Notes under the pieces: model-generated
Database searches by the model: none
Seen by the model: only the letters and a program-made list of their open reading frames with translations
Told to the model about the DNA's origin: nothing
Assembly (NCBI RefSeq): GCF_004798705.1
Contig: NZ_CP039290.1
Location: 3,100,001-3,164,000 of the forward strand
Direction of reading: 5' to 3'
Source of the DNA: Arthrobacter sp. PAMC25564
GTDB lineage: Bacteria > Actinomycetota > Actinomycetes > Actinomycetales > Micrococcaceae
Length of the DNA stretch: 64,000 bases
Made by a program: the position numbers and the translations under genes
In this document: in pieces, positions 34,277 through 41,947 of the stretch
Layout: every line of letters begins with the position of its first letter
Numbering within the stretch: position 1 is the stretch's first letter

Positions 34277-34588
34277 ATGACAGTCATTGTTACCGCCGTG
34301 TTCACCCCCAAAGACGGCGCGTTCAACCAAGTTGCCGCCGCCCTCTCTCCCGCCATCGCCGCTGTGCACGACGAGCCCGGATGCCAGCTCTACGCCATCC
34401 ACGAAGCACCCAACGGCCAAATCATCATGATCGAGAAGTGGGACACTGCAGAACTGCTCGACGCCCATGGCGCCGGCGAGGCAGTAAAACGACTGAACGC
34501 CTCGCTCGACGGGCTCCTGCAGGGACCCGTCGAAGTCATGCGGCTCTCACCCCTCCCCGCCGGAACAGCGCACCAGGGCACCCTCTGA
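34277..34588 (+). CDS. ABM-domain protein (putative quinol monooxygenase)
   Basis: This 103-residue protein has the dimeric ferredoxin-like ABM fold pattern. A first strand VIVTAVFTPKDGAF is followed by a helix up to AAVHDEPGCQLYAIHEA, then IIMIEKWDTAELLDAH and a second helix. YgiN-like quinol monooxygenases and small isomerases belong here, and it has the usual length. It lies 8 bp after the LacI gene and its stop overlaps the kinase start by one base (TGATG), so it is co-expressed with sugar-acid genes. Its role could be a small isomerase or a quinone-linked accessory reaction. Confidence 0.82.
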   Translation: MTVIVTAVFTPKDGAFNQVAAALSPAIAAVHDEPGCQLYAIHEAPNGQIIMIEKWDTAELLDAHGAGEAVKRLNASLDGLLQGPVEVMRLSPLPAGTAHQGTL

Positions 34589-35154
34589 TGAAACCCGTCA
34601 TTGTTGTAATGGGCGTGTGCGGGGCAGGAAAGTCAACCGTAGGGGCCGCCCTAGCACAACGCCTGGGTGCCGCTTTTGTCGACTCTGACTCACTGCATCC
34701 GCAGGCAAACGTGGCGAAAATGGCTGCCGGCAACCCGCTGACTGACGGGGACCGGTGGCCGTGGCTCGGGCTCGTGGGTGCCGAGCTGGCGTCACCGCAC
34801 CCGGATGGGATCATCGTGGCGTGTTCCGCGCTGAAGCGCGTTTACCGGGACGCCATTAGGGCCAAAGCACCAAGGACTGCATTCGTTCAACTTAACGTCG
34901 AGCTACCCGTGCTGCAGGGCCGCGTAGCCCAACGCCCCGGACACTTCATGCCGCCCTCCCTCCTCAAATCACAGCTGGAGGCACTCGAACCCCTGCAGGC
35001 AGATGAAGCAGGACTTGTGGTGTCGGTGCCGGAAGGCATCGAGGCAATGGTCACCCAAATCTTCGCCCAGCTTCCACCAACCGTTGCAGCTTCAGCCACG
35101 GAGGACGCAGGTATCGGACTCAGGCAGGACGGGCTGAGTCCGGCCGCGCACTGA
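34588..35154 (+). CDS. Gluconokinase-like carbohydrate kinase (GntK/IdnK family)
   Basis: The 188-residue P-loop kinase has VVMGVCGAGKSTVGAALAQRL (Walker A at about residues 9-17), DSDSLHPQANVAKMAAGNPLTDGDRWPWL, and the lid ALKRVYRDAIR. All are hallmarks of the GntK-type gluconate kinases, which make 6-phosphogluconate from gluconate with ATP. A 20-25 residue C-terminal tail exceeds the family norm. The LacI gene in the same operon and the TRAP importer across the divergent promoter suggest that the phosphorylated acid comes from that importer. The true substrate may be another aldonate. Confidence 0.88.
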   Translation: MKPVIVVMGVCGAGKSTVGAALAQRLGAAFVDSDSLHPQANVAKMAAGNPLTDGDRWPWLGLVGAELASPHPDGIIVACSALKRVYRDAIRAKAPRTAFVQLNVELPVLQGRVAQRPGHFMPPSLLKSQLEALEPLQADEAGLVVSVPEGIEAMVTQIFAQLPPTVAASATEDAGIGLRQDGLSPAAH

Positions 35155-35547
35155 CGAATTGATCTTCCATCGCCTTTGTCCCGTGAGATATGACGGGGCT
35201 CGTTGCCTTGAGCGCGCTCCGGCTTCTCCTCGATAAGTAGCTCGTATAACGGTCCCCCACCGCAACAAAATCCACCGCTCCCCCACTGATTGGAGAGTGT
35301 CTGAATAACGGTGGATCCAGGGTTGGCCTGACACAACCAGTGGCTTGCGGCAGCCCAATTTGGGCACCCCATTGCGTTGCGAAACGGCTGCGGTTCCCGA
35401 ACGAGCCCCCGTATTGATCTGTGCGGCCATTCATGGCTTCGCTGAGCATCCTCTGGGCTTCCTCGCAGTAGGGTCCCTGGGAATTCGGCCGCCGTGGCAC
35501 GACCCCAGCAAACGTCCGCCGGCAACTTGAACACGACATACGAGTGC
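35155..35547. other. 393-bp gap made of relics
   Basis: No intact gene lies between the kinase and the thiolase. Two scars are visible: an IS256-type end at 35292-35317, and on the minus strand at 35434-35381 a short frame reading NGRTDQYGGSFGNRSRF. The latter resembles the conserved NxRTDxYGGSxENRxRF block of old-yellow-enzyme flavin oxidoreductases. Neither is functional. Confidence 0.55.
35292..35317 (-). repeat. IS256-type terminal repeat, facing the one at 26620
   Basis: Read on the minus strand this 26-mer begins GATCCACCGTT and ends CACTCTCC, matching 26620-26645 at 21 of 26 positions. The orientation corresponds to the left end of a rightward element, but no transposase sequence follows it. 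Confidence 0.5.
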
Positions 35548-36747
35548 TCAGTTCTTCGCACCAGCCGTGACGTTTTCGAGGACGATGGCGAGGCCCTGGC
35601 CGACGCCGATGCAGATCGCGGCGACGCCCCAGCGTTGGCCGGTGGCCTGCAGGGTGCGGGCCAGGGTGCCCAGGAGGCGGCCGCCGGAGGCGCCGAGGGG
35701 GTGGCCCATGGCGATCGCGCCGCCGTGCCGGTTCACGATTCCCGGGTCGATGTCCCAGGCGGTGATGCAGGCCAGGGACTGCGCGGCGAAGGCTTCGTTG
35801 AGTTCGACGGCGCCGACCTGATCCCAGCTGATGCCGGCCTTGGCGAGGGCCTTGTTGGCGGCCTCAACGGGGGCGTAGCCGAAGTACTGGGGGTCGTTGG
35901 CGTGCGCGCCGCGTCCGGCGATCCTGGCCAGCGGGTCCATCCCGAGGATCCCCGCGGCGTTTTCGGAGCCGAGCCAGGCCGCGGAGGCGCCGTCCGAGAG
36001 CGGGGAGGCGTTCCCGGCGGTGACGGTGCCGTTGCCGGTGCGGAACACGGTCTTGAGTCCGGCGAGTTTCGCCGCGGAGGACCCGGCCCGGATCGTCTCG
36101 TCGCGGACCAGGTCCGTGCCCGGGACCGGGGCGACGAGGTGGTCGTAGAAGCCCTCGTCCCACGCCTTGGCGGCGAGGTTGTGCGAGGCGGCGGCGAATT
36201 CGTCCTGCGCCTGCCGGGTGACACCGTATTTCTCGGCCAGCCGTTCGGTGGCCTCGCCCAGGGAGATCGTCCAGTCCGGGTCCATGGCCTGGTTGACCAG
36301 GCGCCAGCCCAGTGTGGTGGAGGCCAGGTTCAGGTCCCCGGCCGGGTAGGGCTTCTCGGTCTTGGGCAGCACCCAGGGTGCCCGGGACATCGATTCGACG
36401 CCGCCGATCAGCATCAGGTCCGCGTCGCCGGTGTTGATCTGGCGGGAGGCGATGATCGCGGCGTCCAGCGAGGAGCCGCAGAGCCGGTTGACCGTGGTGC
36501 CGGGGATGGAGACCGGCAGGCCGGCCAGCAGGGTGCCCATCCGGGCGACGTTGCGGTTTTCCTCGCCGGCGCCGTTGGCGTTGCCGAACACGACCTCGTC
36601 GATGCGTTCGACGTCGAGCTTCGGGGCGCGCTTCACGGATTCTTTGATCACGTGCGCGGCGAGGTCATCCGGGCGGACCCCGGCCAGCCCGGAACCGAAC
36701 TTACCGAACGGCGTCCGCACGGCATCGTAAATAAAAGCCTGATTCAT
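35548..36747 (-). CDS. Acetyl-CoA C-acyltransferase (thiolase)
   Basis: The 399-residue thiolase has every active-site element: nucleophilic cysteine in NRLCGSSLDAAII near residue 90, the GGVESMSRAPW loop, NEAFAAQSLA, histidine in GGAIAMGHPLGASGGR near 357 and the second cysteine in CIGVGQG near 386. It would cleave a 3-oxoacyl-CoA with CoA, for example acetoacetyl-CoA or 3-oxoadipyl-CoA. It is the second gene of a leftward pair after the aldehyde dehydrogenase, with a long hairpin (36777-36832) between. It completes the pathway that I infer for this region (BVMO to acetyl-CoA). Confidence 0.95.
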   Translation of the reverse strand: MNQAFIYDAVRTPFGKFGSGLAGVRPDDLAAHVIKESVKRAPKLDVERIDEVVFGNANGAGEENRNVARMGTLLAGLPVSIPGTTVNRLCGSSLDAAIIASRQINTGDADLMLIGGVESMSRAPWVLPKTEKPYPAGDLNLASTTLGWRLVNQAMDPDWTISLGEATERLAEKYGVTRQAQDEFAAASHNLAAKAWDEGFYDHLVAPVPGTDLVRDETIRAGSSAAKLAGLKTVFRTGNGTVTAGNASPLSDGASAAWLGSENAAGILGMDPLARIAGRGAHANDPQYFGYAPVEAANKALAKAGISWDQVGAVELNEAFAAQSLACITAWDIDPGIVNRHGGAIAMGHPLGASGGRLLGTLARTLQATGQRWGVAAICIGVGQGLAIVLENVTAGAKN

Positions 36748-36776
36748 TTTGCTCCTCTAATTCTCTGTGCACCCAT

Positions 36777-36832
36777 CTAGCTGGCAGTCGATGTCGTTAT
36801 GAGGGCTCAAAACGACACCTGCTGCCAGCTAG
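36777..36832 (-). other. Long hairpin between the aldehyde dehydrogenase and thiolase genes
   Basis: Outer arms CTAGCTGGCAG (36777-36787) and CTGCCAGCTAG (36822-36832) pair perfectly over 11 bp. An inner pair TGTCGTT/AACGACA extends the stem after a small internal loop. The CTAGCTGGCAG core is itself flanked by near-matches (CCAT/TTGG). No U-run follows, so it may be an RNA-processing element or a REP-like palindrome, not a simple terminator. Confidence 0.7.
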
Positions 36833-36861
36833 TTGGATGAGACGGCCGCGCTTGAGCGGCT

Positions 36862-38238
36862 TTACGCTTTCGGGATCCGGATGAGCTTCTTGTTGGCGAA
36901 TTCGTTGATTCCGTATTGCGCCAGTTCACGTCCGACGCCGGAACGCTTCACCCCGCCAAACGGCAGGTCCGGGGCGCTGCGGCTGATGCTGTTGATCCAG
37001 ACGGCGCCGGTTTCCAGCTGTTCGGCAAGCTCCTGTGCGGCCTCGACGTCGGCGGTGTAGATGGAGCTTGAGAGGCCGAAGGGTGAGTCGTTGGCCAGGT
37101 CAATGGCAGCTTGGGGAGAGTCCACCCGGTAAACCACAGCTGCCGGGCCGAAGATCTCTTCCGAGTATGCCCGCATTTCGGGCGTCACACCGGTCAGGAC
37201 CGTTGCGGGGTAGTATGCGCCTGATTCGTTGGGGGCGCCGCCACCCGTGACAGCTGTCGCGCCTTTGGAGACGGCGTCCTGGACCAGTTCCGCGATGTCG
37301 TCCACGGAGGCCCGGGAAGACAGCGGCCCGAAGGTTGTCTTCTCATCGGTCGGATCGCCCGGCGCAATCTTGGCCATGGCCTCGGTGTAGCGGCGAAGGA
37401 ATTCGTCGTAGATGTCGCCGACGATGATGAAGCGCTTGGAGGCCGTGCAGGCCTGGCCGCCGTTGTACATCCGGCCCGCCACGGCGCCGGCGACGGCCTT
37501 GTCCAGGTCGGCATCCGGCAGCACGATGAACGGGTCGGAGCCGCCCAGTTCCAGCACATACTTCTTCATATGGCGTCCGGCGACTTCCGCCACGGCGGAT
37601 CCGGCCTTTTCGGAGCCGGTCAGGGAGACGCCCTGTACCCGCGGGTCTGCGATCATGGTCGCGATCTGGCCGCTGGTGACGAACGCATTGATGTAGACGT
37701 CCGCGGGCAGCCCGGCATCGCGGAACACCGCTTCGATGGCCAGCGCCGACTGCGGGCAGTTGCGTGAGTGCTTGAGGATCACGGTGTTGCCCAGCGCGAT
37801 GTTGGGGGCGGCGAAACGGGCGACCTGGTAGTAGGGGAAGTTCCAGGGCATGATGCCGACAAGCGGCCCGATGGGTTCGGTGCGGACGACGGCTGAACCT
37901 GGGCCGCTGATCTCCAGGGGTTCATCCCTGAGGAAGCGCTCGGCGTTATCCGCGTAGTAGGCGTAGATCGAGGCCACGAGGGCAACTTCGCCACGGGCCT
38001 CGGCGATGGGCTTGCCCACCTCAAGGGTCAGCAGGGCTGCGAGTTCCTCGGATCGTTCGCGGTGAAGTTCGGCGATGCGGGTCAGGACCGCCGCGCGTTC
38101 GGCCAGCGGAGTGGAGCGCCAGGAACGGTATTCAGTGAAGGAGCGCTTGAGCACATCCTGGACTTCCTCGTTAGTGAGGGTCGGGAACTCGGCAACGCGT
38201 TCTCCGGTTGCCGGGTTGATGGTTGCGTAGTTGCTCAT
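36862..38238 (-). CDS. NAD(P)-dependent aldehyde dehydrogenase (succinate-semialdehyde type)
   Basis: This 458-residue aldehyde dehydrogenase shows the general-base glutamate in LELGGSDPFIVL near residue 232, the catalytic cysteine in GGQACTASKRFI near 266, and the C-terminal PFGGVKRSGVGRE. It is closest in style to succinate/glutarate-semialdehyde dehydrogenases (SspA/GabD-like). In this cluster it could oxidise the omega-oxo acid made from a hydroxy acid, giving a dicarboxylate such as glutarate or adipate. ATG 38238 has AAAGAGAT upstream. It is divergent from the crotonase gene, and two copies of the GTATTGGAC motif lie in the gap. Confidence 0.92.
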   Translation of the reverse strand: MSNYATINPATGERVAEFPTLTNEEVQDVLKRSFTEYRSWRSTPLAERAAVLTRIAELHRERSEELAALLTLEVGKPIAEARGEVALVASIYAYYADNAERFLRDEPLEISGPGSAVVRTEPIGPLVGIMPWNFPYYQVARFAAPNIALGNTVILKHSRNCPQSALAIEAVFRDAGLPADVYINAFVTSGQIATMIADPRVQGVSLTGSEKAGSAVAEVAGRHMKKYVLELGGSDPFIVLPDADLDKAVAGAVAGRMYNGGQACTASKRFIIVGDIYDEFLRRYTEAMAKIAPGDPTDEKTTFGPLSSRASVDDIAELVQDAVSKGATAVTGGGAPNESGAYYPATVLTGVTPEMRAYSEEIFGPAAVVYRVDSPQAAIDLANDSPFGLSSSIYTADVEAAQELAEQLETGAVWINSISRSAPDLPFGGVKRSGVGRELAQYGINEFANKKLIRIPKA

Positions 38239-38305
38239 GGCCGAATCTCTTTCTGCTGGTACGTCCTTGGGTCTTAGCAATCACGATCCCAGCTTCCGCC
38301 TATGC

Positions 38306-38423
38306 AGTCCAATACTTATTTGCAGCATGATCAATGTTGCTTCTGAATCAATGACCAATGGCGTGGCCGCGGTCCCGGTTATTATGATTCTGCAATAATT
38401 CAGCATCCATTAGGTATTGGACT
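38306..38423. promoter_or_regulatory. Divergent promoter with two inverted GTATTGGACT motifs
   Basis: AGTCCAATACTTATT (38306-38320, minus-strand AATAAGTATTGGACT) and ATTAGGTATTGGACT (38409-38423) are inverted copies of the same element, 94 bp centre to centre. The element recurs at 43087-43101 and 47061-47075. The gap serves both the aldehyde dehydrogenase/thiolase pair and the crotonase/3-hydroxyacyl-CoA dehydrogenase pair. I propose binding by the LysR protein encoded at 46125-47021. Confidence 0.7.
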
Positions 38424-38453
38424 CTGGGTAATTGACGATGCGAAGGTGGGCTG

Positions 38454-39215
38454 GTGAAGACCATCAAGATCCACGATGCGGGCGCGACCGTCCACGTCGA
38501 GCTCAATAGACCTGAAGTCCGCAACGCCATCGACCAGCACATGGTCGATGAGTTGCATTCCGTATGCGCGGATTTGGAGCGGAATCCCAGAATCCTCATC
38601 CTCTCCGGGGCGCAGCTTCCCTCCGGCGGCATCTTTGCCTCCGGGGCTGACATCGCCCAGCTCCGCGAACGGCGCCGTGACGACGCACTGGCCGGCATCA
38701 ATTCCGGCCTCTTCCAGCGACTCGCCAGGCTGCCGATGCCTGTGATCGCAGCGATCGACGGCTTTGCGCTCGGCGGCGGGGCTGAACTGGCCTACGCAGC
38801 GGACTTCCGGATCGCCACACCCCGGGCAAGAATCGGCAATCCCGAAACACGCCTCGGTATTCTCGCTGCCGCCGGCGCAGGCTGGCGACTCGTGGAACTC
38901 GTGGGCGAGCCCCTGGCGAAGGAAATACTGCTCACCGGAAAAGTGCTCGACGGTGCAGAAGCGATGGCTCTTCGGCTCGTCACCGAATTACATGATCCAG
39001 ACCAGCTGATCCCCGCAGCCTTCGCCCTCGCAGCGCGGATCCAAACCCAGGATCCCCTCGCGGTCCGCCTCACCAAGAGTGTCCTGCAGGCACCGAGATC
39101 CGCACACCCGGCCATCGACGAACTCGCCCAAGGCATCCTCTTTGAATCGGAAGCAAAGTTTGAGCGGATGCAGGCGTTTCTTGACCGGAAAAACCACAAA
39201 GGAACCAGCAAATGA
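38454..39215 (+). CDS. Enoyl-CoA hydratase/isomerase family protein (crotonase)
   Basis: The 253-residue protein has the crotonase fold motifs: oxyanion-hole alanine in FASGADIAQLRER near residue 62, GFALGGGAELAYAADFRIA near 103, and NPETRLGILAAAGAGWRL near 127 with one catalytic glutamate. The second glutamate site of classical enoyl-CoA hydratases (PGAGGTQRL) is replaced by AGAGWRL. It would hydrate crotonyl-CoA or a homologue. The start is GTG 38454 after GAAGG. Its TGA overlaps the ATG of the next gene (ATGA), coupling it to the 3-hydroxyacyl-CoA dehydrogenase. Confidence 0.9.
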   Translation: MKTIKIHDAGATVHVELNRPEVRNAIDQHMVDELHSVCADLERNPRILILSGAQLPSGGIFASGADIAQLRERRRDDALAGINSGLFQRLARLPMPVIAAIDGFALGGGAELAYAADFRIATPRARIGNPETRLGILAAAGAGWRLVELVGEPLAKEILLTGKVLDGAEAMALRLVTELHDPDQLIPAAFALAARIQTQDPLAVRLTKSVLQAPRSAHPAIDELAQGILFESEAKFERMQAFLDRKNHKGTSK

Positions 39216-40090
39216 CCATCCCCACCTCCCTAACAGAAACCCCGAGCATCCCGAAGAAGGTAGGTGTTCTCGGCGGAGGCCGGATGGGCGCCGGCATCGC
39301 GCACGCCTTCCTTGTCTCCGGAGCGGAGGTGACCGTCGTCGAACGGGACGCGGCGGCCGCCGCAGCGGCCCGCGAACGCCTCACCGGGACGCTGGCCAAG
39401 GCCATTGAGAAGGCTGCCGTTACCGAAGATCTGGACTCGCTGCTCGCCCGGTTCGCAGTCTCGACGGACGCCGTCGACTTCGGCAGCGCGGGCCTTGTTG
39501 TCGAAGCCGTCCCGGAGGACTTCAATCTGAAGCAGTCCGCTTTGCTCAACGTTGAGCGCCACCTTGGCGTGGATGCCTGGATCGCCACCAACACGTCCTC
39601 ACTGTCGGTCACCAAGCTGGCCGCCACCCTCGGCAGGCCGGAGCGGCTGTGCGGGCTGCACTTCTTCAATCCGGTCCCGGCGTCAACGCTGGTGGAAGTC
39701 GTCCTTGGCCCCCAGTCCGCCCCGGAACTAGCCAACGCCGCCACCGGCTGGGTCCGCGGGCTCGGCAAGACGCCCATCGTGGTGAACGACGCTCCTGGCT
39801 TCGCGAGTTCGCGGCTGGGAGTTGCACTGGCACTGGAGGCCATGCGGATGCTGGAAGAAGGCGTGGCCAGTGCGCAGGACATCGACGCCGCCATGGAACT
39901 TGGCTACCGGCACGCATCCGGACCCCTGCGCACCACGGACATCGTCGGACTGGACGTCCGCCTCGGAATCGCCGAATACCTGCATGAAACGCTCGGCGAA
40001 CGCTTCGCCCCGCCCCAGATCCTCCGCGACATGGTGGCGCGCGGCGAACTGGGACGCAAGTCGGGCAAAGGCTTCTACGACTACTCCTAG
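39212..40090 (+). CDS. 3-hydroxyacyl-CoA (3-hydroxybutyryl-CoA) dehydrogenase
   Basis: This 292-residue single-domain enzyme has the NAD motif VGVLGGGRMGAGIAHAFL near residue 17 and the catalytic histidine in CGLHFFNPVP near 149. The C-terminal helical domain carries GFASSRLGVALALEAMRML and closes with GRKSGKGFYDYS. It oxidises L-3-hydroxyacyl-CoA to the 3-oxo form for the thiolase. It follows the crotonase with a 4-bp overlap. Length and motifs are normal for the Hbd/PaaH/FadB2 group. A clear intrinsic terminator follows at 40108-40142. Confidence 0.95.
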   Translation: MTIPTSLTETPSIPKKVGVLGGGRMGAGIAHAFLVSGAEVTVVERDAAAAAAARERLTGTLAKAIEKAAVTEDLDSLLARFAVSTDAVDFGSAGLVVEAVPEDFNLKQSALLNVERHLGVDAWIATNTSSLSVTKLAATLGRPERLCGLHFFNPVPASTLVEVVLGPQSAPELANAATGWVRGLGKTPIVVNDAPGFASSRLGVALALEAMRMLEEGVASAQDIDAAMELGYRHASGPLRTTDIVGLDVRLGIAEYLHETLGERFAPPQILRDMVARGELGRKSGKGFYDYS

Positions 40091-40107
40091 TTACGGGGCC
40101 CGAGCGT

Positions 40108-40142
40108 GGGAGGCAAGCGTTCGATGGCTTGCCTCCCTTTTT
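40108..40142 (+). terminator. Intrinsic terminator after the 3-hydroxyacyl-CoA dehydrogenase gene
   Basis: Arms 40108-40118 and 40127-40137 form a perfect 11-bp stem with an 8-base loop followed by five T residues, 17 bp after the stop. Confidence 0.9.
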
Positions 40143-40194
40143 CGGTGCAACGGGACACTGCGAGGGCGCCCAAGTACGGATTGCCGCCAACGCG

Positions 40195-40237
40195 GAACGG
40201 CGGCTGCCACATCCCCAAGGGGTGGCAGCCGCCGTTC
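40195..40237 (-). terminator. Terminator-like hairpin after the BVMO gene
   Basis: Arms 40195-40210 and 40222-40237 pair over 16 bp, extended inward by CCCC/GGGG across a two-base bulge. It lies 17 bp beyond the leftward stop at 40254 and separates the convergent operons. Confidence 0.8.
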
Positions 40238-40253
40238 TGGCGTTTGACGCTTG

Positions 40254-41897
40254 CTACTCCGCCGGAGCGAGCACCTTCAGCTCGAACCCTTCGTAACCGG
40301 CTTCGCGGACTTCGGCGAGCTTGTTCCGGTAGTTGCCGAGGCCTCCGAGGTAGAACATGACGGTCTTCGTCTTTCCCGGGATGTTGGCGCCGAAGATCCA
40401 GGAGTCGGCCTTCGGGAAGAGCGTCATGTCGGCGATCTCCTGGCAGGTCCGGGTCCAGGCTTCCTCGGCCTCGGCCGTCGGCTCCACGGAGGCAACCTGT
40501 CCGGTCTCGGCGTCGTTGATCAGCTGTGAGATCCACTCGACCTGGGCCTCGATGCTCGGCGGCAGATTGGTGAAGGGGCCGTTGGGGCCAAGGATCATGA
40601 ACATGTTCGGGAATCCGGCGGTGGTGACGCCGAGGTAGCTGGTGGGCCCATGCTCCCAGTGCTGCTGGATCGTCTCGCCGCCGCGGCCACGGATGTCGAT
40701 CCGTGTGTAGTTTCCGTCCACGGCGTCGAAGCCGTTGGCGAAGATCAGGACATCGAGCTCGTGCTCCACGCCGTCCGAGGTCCTGATGCCCGTGGGCGTC
40801 AGCTCGACGATCGGTGTCTCCTTGACCGACACCAGCTCGACGTTGTCCCGGTTGAAGGTGGCGTAGTAGCCGCTGTCGCACAGGGGGCGCTTGGCGTAAA
40901 GGTCGGTCGGGGTGAGCTTGCGGGCCGTCTCCGGGTCCTCGACGATCTCGGCGATCTTGCCGCGGACAAACGCTGCGGCGGCCTCGTTAGCGTCCCGGTC
41001 CGTGGCAATGTCGCCGAAGGTGTTGAACATGAAGCGGAATCCGCCGCCGGTCTCCCAGGCCTTCTGGAAGACAGCCTGCCGCTCCGTTGCGGAGACGCTC
41101 ATGGCAGGAACGGTGCTTTCCTCGAACCCGAAAGCTACGCCGGAACCCCGGACCTGTTCCCAGATCCTGCTGTAGTCCTTCTTGACGGATGCCACGTATT
41201 CCGGCGTGACAGTGGTGTTGCCGACCGGGACGCTGTACTGCGGTGAGCGCTGGAAGACGGTGAGGTGTCCGACATTGGGGGCAATGGCGGTGATGATCTG
41301 CAGGCCGGTCGAGCCGGTGCCCATCACGCCGACACGCTTGCCCGTCAGGTCCACGCCTTCGGGCCAGGCGCCGGAGTGGTAGATTTTGCCCTCGAACGAA
41401 TCGATGCCCGGAATGGTGGGGATATTGGTGGCCGAGAGCAGGCCGAGGCCGTTGATAATGTACTTCGCCGTGATGGTTTCGCCGGTGTCCGTACCGATGA
41501 CCCAGCGGTTGGCCGACTCGTCGTAGTGCGCGGAGGTGATACCCGTGTTGAGCTGAATGTCCTTACGCAGGTCATAGCGGTCCACAACATGTTCGAGGTA
41601 CTTAAGGATTTCCGGCTGGGTCACATACTTGTGGGTCCAGTCCCACTCATTCAGCAGTTCGTCGTCGAATGAGTAGCGGTAGACATAGCTTTCGGTGTCC
41701 GACAGGGCGCCCGGGTACCGGTTCCAGTACCAGGTGCCGCCGACGCCGCCGGCGCGGTCGAAGGCGCGGACGTTGAGTCCGAGTTCGTTGCGCAGCTTGT
41801 GCAGCATGTAGATGCCGCCAAATCCGGCGCCGACGACGACGGCGTCGAGTTCGGCGGGAGAGGCGGAGCGGGCAGTTTGCCCGTGGTTTTCAGCCAT
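40254..41897 (-). CDS. Baeyer-Villiger flavin monooxygenase (cyclohexanone/cyclopentanone type)
   Basis: The 547-residue type I BVMO has GAGFGG at 23-28 and a second dinucleotide motif GTGSTG at 193-198. Between them is the exact fingerprint FxGxxxHxxxWP (FEGKIYHSGAWP, 168-179), which separates BVMOs from other flavin monooxygenases. With FAD, NADPH and O2 it inserts oxygen beside a ketone carbonyl. Cyclic ketones give lactones, which the esterase encoded upstream could open. ATG 41897 has AAAGGAG eight bases before it. The longer upstream frame is spurious. A close paralogue lies at 62754-64000. Confidence 0.93.
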   Translation of the reverse strand: MAENHGQTARSASPAELDAVVVGAGFGGIYMLHKLRNELGLNVRAFDRAGGVGGTWYWNRYPGALSDTESYVYRYSFDDELLNEWDWTHKYVTQPEILKYLEHVVDRYDLRKDIQLNTGITSAHYDESANRWVIGTDTGETITAKYIINGLGLLSATNIPTIPGIDSFEGKIYHSGAWPEGVDLTGKRVGVMGTGSTGLQIITAIAPNVGHLTVFQRSPQYSVPVGNTTVTPEYVASVKKDYSRIWEQVRGSGVAFGFEESTVPAMSVSATERQAVFQKAWETGGGFRFMFNTFGDIATDRDANEAAAAFVRGKIAEIVEDPETARKLTPTDLYAKRPLCDSGYYATFNRDNVELVSVKETPIVELTPTGIRTSDGVEHELDVLIFANGFDAVDGNYTRIDIRGRGGETIQQHWEHGPTSYLGVTTAGFPNMFMILGPNGPFTNLPPSIEAQVEWISQLINDAETGQVASVEPTAEAEEAWTRTCQEIADMTLFPKADSWIFGANIPGKTKTVMFYLGGLGNYRNKLAEVREAGYEGFELKVLAPAE

Positions 41898-41947
41898 GAT
41901 GGATACTCCTTTGTATTTCAGGTCTTGTGTTGTGGGGTGGCCGGGGC

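Noticed and set aside
35494..36780. 428-codon plus-strand frame opposite the thiolase gene
   Set aside because: Antisense shadow; the thiolase on the minus strand has all catalytic residues.
36862..38280. Start of the aldehyde dehydrogenase at 38280
   Set aside because: ATG 38238 has AGAGA upstream and gives the usual N-terminus (ATINPATGE). The 14 added residues have no counterpart.
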